A DNA stretch of 48,616 nucleotides, from NCBI GenBank assembly GCA_016795545.1, contig JAEUGX010000053.1, forward strand, positions 1-48,616, read 5' to 3'. Below, one piece after another: positions 25,734 through 34,783 of this stretch. This DNA is from Opitutaceae bacterium. GTDB taxonomy: Bacteria; Verrucomicrobiota; Verrucomicrobiia; Opitutales; Opitutaceae. Under the pieces are notes generated by a model. The model had not been told where the DNA came from, made no database searches, and was given only the letters and a program-made list of their open reading frames with translations. A program made the translations under genes and the position numbers. How positions within the stretch are numbered: the first letter of the stretch is position 1; every line of letters starts with the position of its first letter.

Positions 25734-26700
25734 CACCAGTGCCTCCAATTATTTTCGTTATTTCCTGCCGACGCCGGAGCAGAACGTGTGGGGATTGGGC
25801 GTGACGGCGACGGGTTTCACGCACGTGCCGCCGGGGTCCGCGTATCCGATCTCGAAGCATCCGGACGACCATCACTTCGCCTGGGAGCGCGGGCGGGTGC
25901 TCGAGGCGCTGCAGATCGTCCTGATCGAGGCCGGGCGCGGCACCTTCGAGATGAGGTCGGGCGGCCCGCGGCTGATCGAGGCCGGGACGGCCTTCGTGGT
26001 GCTGCCGGGGACGTGGCACCGTTACCGGCCGGATCCGGCGGAGGGCTGGGACGAGAGCTGGATCGAGGTGCAGGGGCCTCTCGTCGAGGGACTGCTGAAA
26101 AACGGGGTGTTTTCCGCGGATGGCGCGGTGCGCAGCGGGGCGTTCCTGGTGGGGCTCGACAAGGCGCTGGACGAGGTGCACGCGTTGGCGCGGGGGGGCA
26201 CGCCGGGCTTCCATCCGGAGCTGTCGGCGCGGGCCTACGCGGCGGTCGCGGCCTGGGCGCTGATGGCGGGAAACCACGCCGCGCCGTCCCGCCTGATGCG
26301 CGCCGTGCTCAAGGGGGAACGTTATCTGGCGGAGCACTATGCGGAGCCGGTGAACGTGGAGAAACTGGCCCGGACCCTGGGGGTGGCCTACTCCCATTTC
26401 CGCCGGGCTTTCCGGCGACATACGGGATATGCCCCTTGGCAGTACATCCTGCGGCTGCGCCTGGCGCGGGCGCGGCGGCAGCTGGCGGCCAGTGACGACG
26501 CCACCTTGGAGGAAATCGCCACCCGGCTGGGCTTCAGTTCCGGCTTCCATTTCTCGACCAGTTTCAAGCAGGCGTTCGGCGTCGCGCCCGACCGCTGGCG
26601 TCGGCAGATGCACGCGCTGGTGGATTCCGGCGCCGAGGCGGTGCCGGCGCCCGCGCCGGCCGGCCGCGGGCGGAAGCGCGCGCCGGCGGCGGGAGGCTGA
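25729..26700 (+). CDS. AraC-family transcriptional regulator (probable local regulator)
   Basis: A 323-residue regulator. The N-terminal half is a cupin-like sugar-sensing domain (LEALQIVLIEAGRGTFEM, AGTAFVVLPGTWHRYRPD). The two helix-turn-helix motifs lie at about residues 190-293: NVEKLARTLGVAYSHFRRAF and LEEIATRLGFSSGFHFSTSF, followed by GVAPDRWRR. An in-frame ATG at 25708 would add seven residues (MINFICN), but that stretch lies within element E, so 25729 is preferred; even this ATG overlaps the first bases of the element. The C-terminal 25 residues are Ala/Pro/Arg rich. Its position, divergent from the TonB receptor, and the shared 37-bp element at five promoters make it the best candidate activator of the locus. 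This is inference, not shown. Confidence 0.88.
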   Translation: MPTSASNYFRYFLPTPEQNVWGLGVTATGFTHVPPGSAYPISKHPDDHHFAWERGRVLEALQIVLIEAGRGTFEMRSGGPRLIEAGTAFVVLPGTWHRYRPDPAEGWDESWIEVQGPLVEGLLKNGVFSADGAVRSGAFLVGLDKALDEVHALARGGTPGFHPELSARAYAAVAAWALMAGNHAAPSRLMRAVLKGERYLAEHYAEPVNVEKLARTLGVAYSHFRRAFRRHTGYAPWQYILRLRLARARRQLAASDDATLEEIATRLGFSSGFHFSTSFKQAFGVAPDRWRRQMHALVDSGAEAVPAPAPAGRGRKRAPAAGG

Positions 26701-26716
26701 CCGACCGGCGCCGGCG

Positions 26717-27364
26717 TCAGCCGGCCGCCTGCAGTGCGCGGCCGGCCGCGGCGAGGTCGGGGTGGACGTGTTCGGCGCCGGCGGCGCGCAGCTCCTCGGC
26801 CGAGTGGGTGCCGGTGGCCACGGCGTGGAAGGCCAGCCCGCCCTGGCGGGCGGCCGCGAGGTCGAACGGCGAGTCGCCGACGAGCGCGGTGGTGGCGGCC
26901 GCGGCCCCCAGGGCGCGCAGCACGTGGGCGGTGAACTCGGGCGCGGGCTTGAGCCAGGCCGTGTCCTTGGCGCCGAAATTGCCGTCGAGCAGCGGGGCGA
27001 GCCCGAGGTGCTCGGCGATCCGGCGCGAGGAGGCGCCGTGCTTGTTGGTGAAGACGGCGGTGCGGACGCCGGCGGCGCGCAGGGCGGCCAGCAGTTCGCG
27101 CGCGCCGGGCAGGAGCACGGCCCCGTCGAGCAGGGTGGCTTCCCAGTAGGGCAGGTAGATGGCCAGCGCCTCCGCCACGCGCTCCGGCCCCGCCAGCCGC
27201 GCGATGGCCCGCTCCAATCCGCCGCCGACGGCGGCGCGGACCTCCGCCAGCGTCGGCTCGGGCAGCCCCAGCCGGCGCAGGGTGTAGGCGTGGCAGCGGT
27301 GGATGGCGGCGAAATGATCGAGGAGGGTGCCGTCCAGGTCAAAAAGCACGGTGCGGAAGCGCAT
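26717..27364 (-). CDS. HAD-family hydrolase (phosphoglycolate-phosphatase-like)
   Basis: A 215-residue haloacid-dehalogenase-fold phosphatase. Motif I is FDLDGTLLD (Asp10, Asp12 when counted from MRFRTVLFDLDG), motif II is AVFTNKHG, motif III is the Lys of WLKPAPEF, and motif IV is LVGDSPFDLAAA. A four-helix cap between motifs I and II places it with phosphoglycolate-phosphatase/beta-phosphoglucomutase-like enzymes. Likely a small-molecule phosphatase of unknown substrate. The start at 27364 gives the usual short lead before motif I; the frame is open to 27475 but that would run into the divergent Mla-type permease gene. It converges on the AraC gene with 16 bp between the stops. Confidence 0.85.
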   Translation of the reverse strand: MRFRTVLFDLDGTLLDHFAAIHRCHAYTLRRLGLPEPTLAEVRAAVGGGLERAIARLAGPERVAEALAIYLPYWEATLLDGAVLLPGARELLAALRAAGVRTAVFTNKHGASSRRIAEHLGLAPLLDGNFGAKDTAWLKPAPEFTAHVLRALGAAAATTALVGDSPFDLAAARQGGLAFHAVATGTHSAEELRAAGAEHVHPDLAAAGRALQAAG

Positions 27365-27456
27365 GGAGCGCCCACTGTGCCGCAGGGCCGCCCGGAATTG
27401 CACGGAAAAAATCAGTCTGGCGGACCGCCCGCCGGCCTTCACACTGGCCGCCGTCC

Positions 27457-28587
27457 ATGCCGTCCGATCCCGCACCCAACGCCGCCCGTGCCGACGCCAC
27501 CCTGGACGACGGCCGGCTCGTCGTGCGGCTGGGCGGGGACTGGCGCGTGACCCGCGCGCATCCGGACTGGCTCGACACGGTGGCGGGCCACGACGTTCGC
27601 CGGATCGTGCTGACCGGGGGCGACGTGACGGACTGGGACAGCTCGCTGGCGCTGTACCTGCGCGAGGCGCGGGTCTGGGCGGCGGAGCGCGGGATCGAGC
27701 TGGCGGACGAGCGCCTGCCCGAGGGCGTCTGCCGCCTGGCCGACCTGCTCGACGCGAAATCGGCGCCGCCGCCGCAGCCGCCGGGCCTGCCGAACCTGCT
27801 CACGGGCCTCGGCGTCGCCACGGTGCAGCTCTGGAGCGAGCTGAAGGAGCTGGCGCAGCTGGTCGGCGAATGCGTCTTCAGCGTGGCCCGGTTCTTCCGC
27901 GGCCAGGCCCAGTTCCGCTGGCGCGACTGCCTGGCCGAGATGCAGCAGTGCGGGGTCATGGCGGTGCCGATCGTCGGCCTGATCAGCTTCCTGGTCGGCG
28001 TCACGCTCGCCTACACCGGCGCCATTGTCGTGCGCCAGTACGGCGGCGACATCTGGATCGCGGACATGGTCGGCCTCGCGGTGGTCCGCGAGATGGGGCC
28101 GATGATGGCCGCGGTCGTGCTTTCCGGCCGCACCGGCGCGGCCTTCGCCGCCACGCTGGGCAACATGAAGGCCAACGAGGAGATCGACGCGCTCGAGACG
28201 CTGGGCGTGTCGCCGGTGGACTTCCTGGTCATGCCGCGGATCGCGGCGCTGCTGCTGATGATGCCGCCGCTGGCGCTGTACTCGGACGTGCTCGGCATGC
28301 TCGGCGGCATGGCGGTGGCCGCGGCGCCGCCGATCAACATCCCGCCGAACCTCTACTGGGCCGAGACGCAGACCATCGTCGACCTGTCCGACATCAGCAC
28401 CGGCCTGATCAAGGCGGCGACCTTCGGCGGCCTCATCGGCCTGGCCGGCTGCCTGCGCGGGCTCCAGGCCGACCGCAGCGCCGCCGGCGTGGGCCAGGCG
28501 GCGACGGCGGCGGTCGTGACCGCGATCCTCCTCATCATCGTCGCCAACGCCATCTTCGCGGTGGTGTTCGACATCCTCGGCTGGTGA
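27457..28587 (+). CDS. mlaE: MlaE-type lipid ABC permease with N-terminal STAS-like domain
   Basis: A 376-residue inner-membrane permease of the MCE/Mla phospholipid transport system. Residues about 15-100 form a STAS-like domain (IVLTGGDVTDWDSSLALYLREA), the role of free MlaB in Escherichia coli. The rest is MlaE: an amphipathic start, then five membrane segments with VPIVGLISFLVGVTLAYTGAIVVRQYGG, VREMGPMMAAVVLSGRTGAAFAATLGNMKANEEIDALETLGVSP and the conserved EIDAL/P-R-I segment. It begins the operon with the ATPase, the MCE protein and a lipoprotein, the standard set for moving phospholipid between inner and outer membranes to preserve outer-membrane asymmetry. The direction of transport is not decided by sequence. 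The STAS-MlaE fusion is known in several phyla. Confidence 0.9.
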   Translation: MPSDPAPNAARADATLDDGRLVVRLGGDWRVTRAHPDWLDTVAGHDVRRIVLTGGDVTDWDSSLALYLREARVWAAERGIELADERLPEGVCRLADLLDAKSAPPPQPPGLPNLLTGLGVATVQLWSELKELAQLVGECVFSVARFFRGQAQFRWRDCLAEMQQCGVMAVPIVGLISFLVGVTLAYTGAIVVRQYGGDIWIADMVGLAVVREMGPMMAAVVLSGRTGAAFAATLGNMKANEEIDALETLGVSPVDFLVMPRIAALLLMMPPLALYSDVLGMLGGMAVAAAPPINIPPNLYWAETQTIVDLSDISTGLIKAATFGGLIGLAGCLRGLQADRSAAGVGQAATAAVVTAILLIIVANAIFAVVFDILGW

Positions 28588-28645
28588 AACCGATGCGTTC
28601 CGGCCTCCAATCCTGCACCGGGCGGCGCGCCCCGGGAGGCGCCCG

Positions 28646-29434
28646 GTGAAGGCGGACGACACCTTCGCCATCGAGCTGGAGGGCGTCACCTGCGCCTACG
28701 GCGACCGGATCGTGCTCGAGCACGTGTCGTTCGCGGTCAAGCGCGCGGAGATCTTCTTCATCATCGGCGGCAGCGGCTGCGGCAAGAGCACGCTGCTGCG
28801 GCACATGATCGGGCTGCGGCAGCCGACCAAGGGCAACGTGCGGTATTCCGGCCGGGACTTCACGCGGGCGACGCCGGCGGAGCGCAAGGACCTGCTGCGC
28901 ACCTTCGGGGTGCTTTACCAGGGCGGGGCCCTGTGGACCTCCATGACCCTGCGCGAGAACGTGGCGCTGCCGCTGGAGCTGCTGACCGACCTGACCCGCC
29001 GGGAGCGCGAGGCCGTCGTGCGCCTGAAGCTCGCGCAGGTCGGGCTCGCCGGCTACGAGGACTATTACCCGGCGGAGATCAGCGGCGGCATGAAGAAGCG
29101 CGCCGGCCTGGCCCGGGCGCTGGCGCTCGACCCCGACGTGGTGTTCTTCGACGAGCCCTCGGCGGGCCTCGACCCGATCACGTCGCGGAAGCTCGACGAC
29201 CAGGTGCGGGAGATCCGCGACACCCACGGCACCACCATCGTCATCGTGTCGCACGAGCTCGCCAGCATCTTCGACATCGCCGACCGCGTGATCATGCTCG
29301 ACCGCGAGGCGAAGGGAATCATCGCGGAGGGCGACCCGCGCGAGCTGCGCGACCGCAGCGAGGATCCGCGGGTGCGGGAGTTTTTGCATAGACGCGGCGC
29401 CCCCGTTCCGCAAAAAGGGGGGGACGCCACGTGA
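28646..29434 (+). CDS. mlaF: MlaF-type ABC ATPase
   Basis: A 262-residue ATPase of the Mla system. Walker A is GGSGCGKST, the signature is EISGGMKKRAGLARAL (SGGMKKR is typical of MlaF-like proteins), and Walker B is VVFFDEPSAGLDPITS with the H-loop IVIVSHEL. The start is GTG 28646 with a GGGAGG ribosome-binding site 8 bp upstream. The stop overlaps the GTG of the next gene (GTGA), showing translational coupling with the MCE protein. It would dimerise and drive the MlaE permease. Confidence 0.92.
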   Translation: MKADDTFAIELEGVTCAYGDRIVLEHVSFAVKRAEIFFIIGGSGCGKSTLLRHMIGLRQPTKGNVRYSGRDFTRATPAERKDLLRTFGVLYQGGALWTSMTLRENVALPLELLTDLTRREREAVVRLKLAQVGLAGYEDYYPAEISGGMKKRAGLARALALDPDVVFFDEPSAGLDPITSRKLDDQVREIRDTHGTTIVIVSHELASIFDIADRVIMLDREAKGIIAEGDPRELRDRSEDPRVREFLHRRGAPVPQKGGDAT

Positions 29435-30429
29435 AATCCAAACTCAGCCCCGCCGCCGTCGGCATGTTTGTGCTCGGCGCCCTGATCCTCGGGGTGGTGC
29501 TGTTCCTGTCGTTTGGCGGCACCAACATCTTTTCCAAGCCGACGCGCTTTATGGTCTATTTTGACGAGTCGGTGAGCGGCCTCGATCCGGGCGCGCCGGT
29601 CAAGCTGACCGGCGTCCGCGTGGGCCGCGTGGCAGCGATCAAAGTCCGCTATGACCAGGCCAGCAAGGAGGCGCTGGTCCAGGTGATCTGCGAGATCAAC
29701 CGGAACATCCTCACCGACAGCGCCGGCCGGCAGATCGACATCACCAACCCGGCCGAGCTCCAGAACCTGATCGACCGGGGGCTGCGGGCGCGGCTCAACC
29801 TCACCGGCATCACGGGCCTGCTGTTCGTCGAGCTGAGCTTCGAGGACGTGCGCCGCTACCCGCCGAACGTCCGTTTCATGGCGGAGCAGCTGCCGGTGAT
29901 CCCATCGATCCCGTCGCCCATCTCGGAGGTCCAGCAGAGCATCGTCGAGATCGTGGCCGACATCAAGAAGGTGGACTTCGCCGGCCTGTCGAAGGAGCTG
30001 AAGACGCTGCTGGCCGCGACGAACCAGAAGGTGGCCGCCGTGGACCTGAAAACCCTGGCTGAGCGCATCGGGGCGGCGGCGGACGCGGTGAACGCCTTCG
30101 TCGCCTCGCCCGGCCTGCGCGACACGGTGACCAACCTGAACGGGGCGATTTCCGAGCTGCGCACGACGCTGGCGCGGATCGACGGCCAGGTCGGGCCCGT
30201 GAGCGAGGAGTTGAAGAAGACCCTCGCCGACGCCCAGCGGGCGCTGGGCTCGATCGACGCGACGGCGGTGACCGCCCGCCGGTTCGTGGTCTCCCAGGGC
30301 CAGGTCGGCGACGAGGTCACGCAGACGCTGCGCGAGCTCGCCGACGCGGCGGCGGCCCTGGAGCGCCTGGCCGACGCGCTGGAGCGGAACCCGAGCTCGC
30401 TGATCGTGGGCAAGAAAAAACCCGAATGA
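29431..30429 (+). CDS. mlaD: MlaD/MCE-domain periplasmic lipid-binding protein
   Basis: A 332-residue protein anchored by one N-terminal membrane helix (VGMFVLGALILGVVLFLSF). The MCE domain follows at about residues 38-120: FMVYFDESVSGLDPGAPVKLTGVRVGRVAAI with the conserved G-V-x-V-G-x-V, and LNLTGITGLLFVELS. The C-terminal 190 residues are mostly helical with heptad-like Leu/Ala, as in MCE proteins that extend as a helical needle from a hexameric ring. It is larger than Escherichia coli MlaD (183 residues) and closer in plan to single-MCE proteins with coiled-coil tails. Its ATG-less GTG start overlaps the ATPase stop, and its TGA overlaps the ATG of the lipoprotein gene. Confidence 0.9.
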   Translation: MKSKLSPAAVGMFVLGALILGVVLFLSFGGTNIFSKPTRFMVYFDESVSGLDPGAPVKLTGVRVGRVAAIKVRYDQASKEALVQVICEINRNILTDSAGRQIDITNPAELQNLIDRGLRARLNLTGITGLLFVELSFEDVRRYPPNVRFMAEQLPVIPSIPSPISEVQQSIVEIVADIKKVDFAGLSKELKTLLAATNQKVAAVDLKTLAERIGAAADAVNAFVASPGLRDTVTNLNGAISELRTTLARIDGQVGPVSEELKKTLADAQRALGSIDATAVTARRFVVSQGQVGDEVTQTLRELADAAAALERLADALERNPSSLIVGKKKPE

Positions 30430-30995
30430 ACCGGAGGATCCGACCGATGATGAACCTTGGCCACCGGACGAGCCGGCTTGCCGCGCTCGGCCTGCTGCTG
30501 CTTTCCGCCTGCAGCCTGCCGCAGCCGCAGGCCGACACGGTCCGCAACTTCACGCTGAGCGGTCCCGCGCCCGCCGTCGCCGACGGCGCGGTCGTGCGTC
30601 CGGTGCAGCTCGCCGGGCACCTGCGCAGCCGCGTGATGGCGGTCCGGGTCGCCGACCACGAGGTCATCTACGTCGAGGACGCCCGCTGGGCCGAGTCGCT
30701 CGACGACGCCATCACCCAGGTCCTGCGCGCTCGGCTGGGCGCCCTCGGCTCCGGCCGCGTCGTCAGCGTGCAGGTGCAGCGCTGCGAGCCCGTGCGCCAC
30801 GAGGGCAACACCGTCCAGTTGGCGGCCACCTACACCATCACGAGCCCGGGCGACGACTCGGCGGAGGTGCGGCGCGGGCAGTTCACCGCGAAGCCCCGCC
30901 CATGGGACGGCCGCGACTACGGCGCGCTGGTCGGGCTGATGCGCGAGGCGGTCGGCGAGCTCGGCGACGAGCTCGCCGCGGTCCTGGCGAAATAG
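30426..30995 (+). CDS. PqiC/ABC-auxiliary-type lipoprotein of the Mla operon
   Basis: A 189-residue outer-membrane-type lipoprotein with lipobox LLSAC (Cys29). The remainder has the alpha/beta order of the PqiC-like ABC-type transport auxiliary family (formerly DUF330): FTLSGPAP, SRVMAVRVADHEVIYVEDARWAESLDDAITQVLRARL, then alternating strands. In the Pqi/MCE systems this protein caps the MCE structure at the outer membrane. The start is ambiguous: ATG 30426 overlaps the previous stop (ATGA), while the ATG at 30447 has a good GGAGGA site 9 bp upstream; both give an acceptable signal peptide. It is the last gene of the operon and converges on dapL. Confidence 0.8.
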   Translation: MNRRIRPMMNLGHRTSRLAALGLLLLSACSLPQPQADTVRNFTLSGPAPAVADGAVVRPVQLAGHLRSRVMAVRVADHEVIYVEDARWAESLDDAITQVLRARLGALGSGRVVSVQVQRCEPVRHEGNTVQLAATYTITSPGDDSAEVRRGQFTAKPRPWDGRDYGALVGLMREAVGELGDELAAVLAK

Positions 30996-31029
30996 CCCGG
31001 CGGTCCCGCCTGCGCGGGGGCGCGGAGGA

Positions 31030-32253
31030 TCACTTCAGCGCGGCGGCGATGCGGGCGAGGGCGTTGATGACGTTTTCGCGCGAGTTGAAGGCGCTGATGC
31101 GGACGTGGCCTTCGCCGCACTTGCCGAAGCCGGCGCCGGGGGTGGTGACGACCTGGGCGCGGTTGAGGAGCAGGTCGAAGAACTCCCAGGAGTCGCGGCC
31201 GGTGTTGATCCAGATGTAGGGCGCGTTGTCGCCGCCGATGCAGGCGAGCCCCAGCTTGGTCATGGCCTCGCGGATCAGCTTGGCGTTGCCGAGGTAGAAG
31301 TCGGTCAGCGCCCGGGTCTGGCGCTGGCCCTCCGCGGTGTAGACGGCGGCCGCGGCCTTCTGCACCGGGTAGGACACGCCGTTGAACTTGGTCGTGTGCC
31401 GGCGGTTCCAGAGCGCGTGGACGGCGTGTTCCTGGCCGGCGGCGTCGCGGGCCTTGAGGGACTTCGGGATGACGGTGTAGGCGCAGCGGAGCCCGGTGAA
31501 GCCGGCGAGCTTCGAGTAGCTGCGGAACTCGATGGCGACATCGCGGGCGCCCTCGATCTCGTAGATGCTCCGCGGGATGCCGGGGGTGCGGATGTAGGAT
31601 TCGTAAGCGGCGTCGTAGAGGATGATCGCGCCGTGCCGGCGCGCATACTCGACCCAGGCGGTCAGCTGGGCCCGGGTGGCGACGGCGCCGGTGGGGTTGT
31701 TGGGGAAGCAGAGGTAGATGAGGTCCGCGGCTTCCGCCGGGGGGGCGGGCACGTAGCCGTTGGCGGCGGTCGATTCGAGGTAGAGGATTCCCTCGTAGCG
31801 GCCGTCGCGGTTCACGCCGGTGCGGCCGGCCATGACGTTGGTGTCGACGTAGACGGGGTAGACCGGGTCGGGGATGGCGAGGCGGACGTCGTGCGCGAAG
31901 ATTTCCTGGATGTTGGCGACGTCGCACTTCGAGCCGTCGCTGACGAACACCTCGTCGGCGTCGATCTTGGCGCCCAGGGCCTGGAAGTCGTGCTGGGCGA
32001 TGGCCTCGCGCAGGAAGGCGTACCCCTGCTCGGGTCCGTAGCCCTTGAACGTGGCGCGCTGCGCCATCTCGTCGGTGGCGGCATGCAGCGCCGCGATGCA
32101 GACGGGCGGCAGCGGCTCGGTGACGTCGCCGATGCCCAGCCGGATGACGGGCTTGTCGGGGTTCGCGGCGACATAGGCGTTCACGCGCTTGGCGATGTCG
32201 GCGAAAAGGTAGGAAGCCTTGAGTTTGGCGAAGTGTTCGTTGAGGCGAATCAT
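31030..32253 (-). CDS. dapL: LL-diaminopimelate aminotransferase
   Basis: A 407-residue PLP enzyme that converts tetrahydrodipicolinate and glutamate directly to LL-diaminopimelate for lysine and peptidoglycan synthesis. The family marks are clear: [84 protein letters not shown], and the PLP Lys248 in [13 protein letters not shown]. The length agrees with known DapL proteins. This one-step variant replaces dapD/argD/dapE and is found in plants, Chlamydiae, Verrucomicrobiota and others, so it supports the taxonomic guess. The gene stands alone, divergent from panC. Confidence 0.93.
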   Translation of the reverse strand: MIRLNEHFAKLKASYLFADIAKRVNAYVAANPDKPVIRLGIGDVTEPLPPVCIAALHAATDEMAQRATFKGYGPEQGYAFLREAIAQHDFQALGAKIDADEVFVSDGSKCDVANIQEIFAHDVRLAIPDPVYPVYVDTNVMAGRTGVNRDGRYEGILYLESTAANGYVPAPPAEAADLIYLCFPNNPTGAVATRAQLTAWVEYARRHGAIILYDAAYESYIRTPGIPRSIYEIEGARDVAIEFRSYSKLAGFTGLRCAYTVIPKSLKARDAAGQEHAVHALWNRRHTTKFNGVSYPVQKAAAAVYTAEGQRQTRALTDFYLGNAKLIREAMTKLGLACIGGDNAPYIWINTGRDSWEFFDLLLNRAQVVTTPGAGFGKCGEGHVRISAFNSRENVINALARIAAALK

Positions 32254-32384
32254 GGAGGAGAAAGGAGGAGGTGCGGCGACACCGCGGCCCGCAGGGGCTC
32301 CGGCGCCGGCCCGTCCCGGCGGGGCCGAGGCGAGGAGGCTTGATAAAGGTAACGGCTTCTGGATAGTTCAAGCCCGTTCCGGCC

Positions 32385-33224
32385 ATGCAAAAAATTGAAA
32401 AAGTCGCCGCCATGCAGGAGTACGCCGCCGCGCTGCGGCGGGACGGCCGGCGCATCGCGCTGGTGCCGACCCTAGGCGCCCTGCACGCCGGCCACGCCAG
32501 CCTGATCCGGCTGGCGCGGGGCAAGGCGGCCGCGATCGTGTCCACCTTCGTCAATCCCCTCCAGTTCGGCCCGAGCGAGGACTTCGCCCGTTACCCGCGA
32601 ACGGCCGCCGGCGACGCCCTGCTGTGTGAAAAAGAGGGAGCCGAGGTCCTGTTTGCGCCGGCGGCGGACGAGATGTTCCCGCGGGGCTTCTCGACCCATG
32701 TGCAGGAGGACGCGATCAGCAAGCCCCTGTGCGGGGTCTCCCGCCCGACCCTGTTCCGGGGGGTCCTGACCTGCTGGCTCAAGTTGTGCAACATCGTCCG
32801 GCCCGACCTGCTGGTCATGGGCGAGAAGGACCTGCAGCAGGTGGCGGTGGTCCGAAAGGTCGCGGCCGACCTGCTTCTGCCGGTCGAGATCATCACTGCG
32901 CCGACCGTGCGGGATCCCGACGGGCTGGCCGTGAGCGCGCGCAACACTTACCTGTCTCCGACCCAGCGCGAAGAGGCCCTCGCCGTCCACGCCGCCCTGT
33001 GCCGGGCCAAGGAAATGGTCGAGGGCGGCGTCAAGAGCGCGGACCGGCTAGTGGCGGAGGTCACCCACCTGATCGCCGCCAAGCGTCGGCTGCGGGTCAT
33101 CTATATTTCCATCGTCGATCGCCAGACCATGGAGCAGCTGCGCGAAATCATCCCCGGCGGCTGCCTCATGGCCATTTCCTTCTGGGTAGACGAGGTGCGG
33201 CTGACCGACAACATGCCGCTCTGA
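32385..33224 (+). CDS. panC: Pantothenate synthetase
   Basis: A 279-residue ligase that joins pantoate and beta-alanine with ATP to give pantothenate. It has the HIGH-like motif GALHAGH (His34, His37), FVNPLQFGPSEDFARYPR, the GEKDLQQ (usually GEKDYQQ) segment, and the KMSKS-equivalent VSARNTYLS region. The length matches PanC. A panE-like reductase follows on the same strand after about 450 bp, so two steps of the pathway are close together but probably not in one operon. Confidence 0.93.
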   Translation: MQKIEKVAAMQEYAAALRRDGRRIALVPTLGALHAGHASLIRLARGKAAAIVSTFVNPLQFGPSEDFARYPRTAAGDALLCEKEGAEVLFAPAADEMFPRGFSTHVQEDAISKPLCGVSRPTLFRGVLTCWLKLCNIVRPDLLVMGEKDLQQVAVVRKVAADLLLPVEIITAPTVRDPDGLAVSARNTYLSPTQREEALAVHAALCRAKEMVEGGVKSADRLVAEVTHLIAAKRRLRVIYISIVDRQTMEQLREIIPGGCLMAISFWVDEVRLTDNMPL

Positions 33225-33672
33225 CGCCTCCGATCCGGTGTGAATAACTTGTCAGTCCGCGCACCCTTTCGCTCTGTGCAGAGGCGGATCCGCGGTATGT
33301 GAACAGCAGGTGTACAGCCCTGGCGATCCGGATTCCGTCCGGGGTGATCCGCCGTTCCGAAAAACACCGCGACCGCCCGGGGTGTGGGGGAAGATTAACG
33401 GATAATGTCATAAACTATTTATTTGGAATAATTAGTGTTAGTACGCGGTCGTCCCTGCAGTGAGATTGCAGGAGCGGGTTCAGCGCAGGTCCGAAGGAAT
33501 CCTCACGAATTTCCCGAGTGGCGCCCAGGGGGAATGAGGGGTGTTGCCGGGGAAAACGTCAGGTTACGGACAGGTGAAACCCGGATGTGAATGAATATGG
33601 GATTTCCCTTCCTGGGTGGCGCTCGACTGCGGGGTTGTATTTTCCGGCTTTCTTTGGGACGAGAAGGGGGTG
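33225..33672. other. Intergenic region between panC and the panE-like gene
   Basis: About 450 bp without a convincing gene. It includes an AT-rich patch at 33392-33442 (TTAACGGATAATG, then TATTTATTTGGAATAATT), unusual for this GC-rich window and a likely promoter area, but no definite -35/-10 pair can be chosen. No long repeat or terminator was seen. Confidence 0.5.
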
Positions 33673-34629
33673 GTGAGTGTCCATCTGCCTGAAAAACCCC
33701 GAATTGCGATTGTTGGAGCCGGTGCGCTCGGCTGCTACTACGGAGCCCGGCTGGCCAAGGCCGGCAATGACGTCCACTTTCTCGTCCGCAGCGGCCGCGC
33801 GGCGATCCTGGCGCGTGGCATCCGGGTCAAGACGCCGACCGAGCGCATCCAGGTCAAAAAAGTGCAGGCCTATGCGGCTGCCGAGGAAATCGGGCCCTGT
33901 CACCTGGTGATCATCAGCGTGAAGGCGACCGCCAACCAGGCGTTGGCGAAGATCCTGCCTCCGCTGATGGGCGCCAACACGCTGGTCCTGACCCTCCAGA
34001 ACGGCCTCGGGGTCGAGGAGCCGGTGGCGGAGGTGGTCGGCGGCGAGCATGTGCTCGGGGCGATCTGCTTTGTCGGCTGCATTCGCACGGCCCCCGGCGT
34101 GGTCACCTGCTCCTTCCCGGGCCTGGTGATGCTGGGCGAATTCGGCCGGCCGGCCCAGGCGCGCACCCGGGAGCTGGCGGGCCTGTTTGCCCGGGCCGGG
34201 GTGAAGTGCGAGGCGCAGGACAACCTTGAGGAGTTGCGCTGGCGGAAACTGGTCTGGAACGTGCCTTTCAACGGCTTGGCCATCGCGGCCGGCGGCATCA
34301 CCACGGAGGTGATCCTGGCCGACGAGGGGCTGCGGATGCTGGCGCGGCGGCTGATGGAGGAGGTGCTCGAAGCCGCGGCCAAGTTCGGGCACGTGATCCC
34401 GCGTTCGTTCATGGACCTCCAGTTCGAGCGCACGGCGAAGCTGGGCCGTTACAGTCCCTCGAGCCTCATCGATTTCCGCGAGGGCCGGCCGATCGAGATC
34501 GAGGAGATCTGGGGTGAGCCCGTGCGCCGCGCGAAATCCGTCGGCGTGCCCGTGCCCCGGCTCGAGACGCTCTACTGGCTGATCAAGAGCATGCTCGCAC
34601 CCAGAAAACCGGCCAAGAAGGTGCGCTGA
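33673..34629 (+). CDS. 2-dehydropantoate 2-reductase (PanE-like)
   Basis: A 318-residue NADPH-dependent reductase of the PanE/ApbA family. The Rossmann motif is GAGALG (residues 15-20), then SVKATANQALAKILPPL, LTLQNGLGVEEP, and the catalytic-Lys segment WRKLVWNVPFNGLAI. PanE reduces ketopantoate to pantoate, upstream of panC, but the family also includes other 2-ketoacid reductases. No ATG is available near the Rossmann motif; GTG at 33673 (or 33670), preceded by GAGAAGGGG, is the likely start, while the open frame further upstream has no family resemblance. It ends with a basic tail PRKPAKKVR. Confidence 0.82.
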   Translation: MSVHLPEKPRIAIVGAGALGCYYGARLAKAGNDVHFLVRSGRAAILARGIRVKTPTERIQVKKVQAYAAAEEIGPCHLVIISVKATANQALAKILPPLMGANTLVLTLQNGLGVEEPVAEVVGGEHVLGAICFVGCIRTAPGVVTCSFPGLVMLGEFGRPAQARTRELAGLFARAGVKCEAQDNLEELRWRKLVWNVPFNGLAIAAGGITTEVILADEGLRMLARRLMEEVLEAAAKFGHVIPRSFMDLQFERTAKLGRYSPSSLIDFREGRPIEIEEIWGEPVRRAKSVGVPVPRLETLYWLIKSMLAPRKPAKKVR

Positions 34630-34783
34630 TTCGCTTCCGTGACGGGACATCCCGTTCCGGCTTCGCTGAAAGTGACTAGGCCGTTGGTCGTAACGCTTTT
34701 GCTTGGATTGCGGGGGGAGAATCGAGTTCCCGGTTGCGCCGTCCGATTGACGGCGGCACGCTGCGCGGCAACCAGCACCGCCC

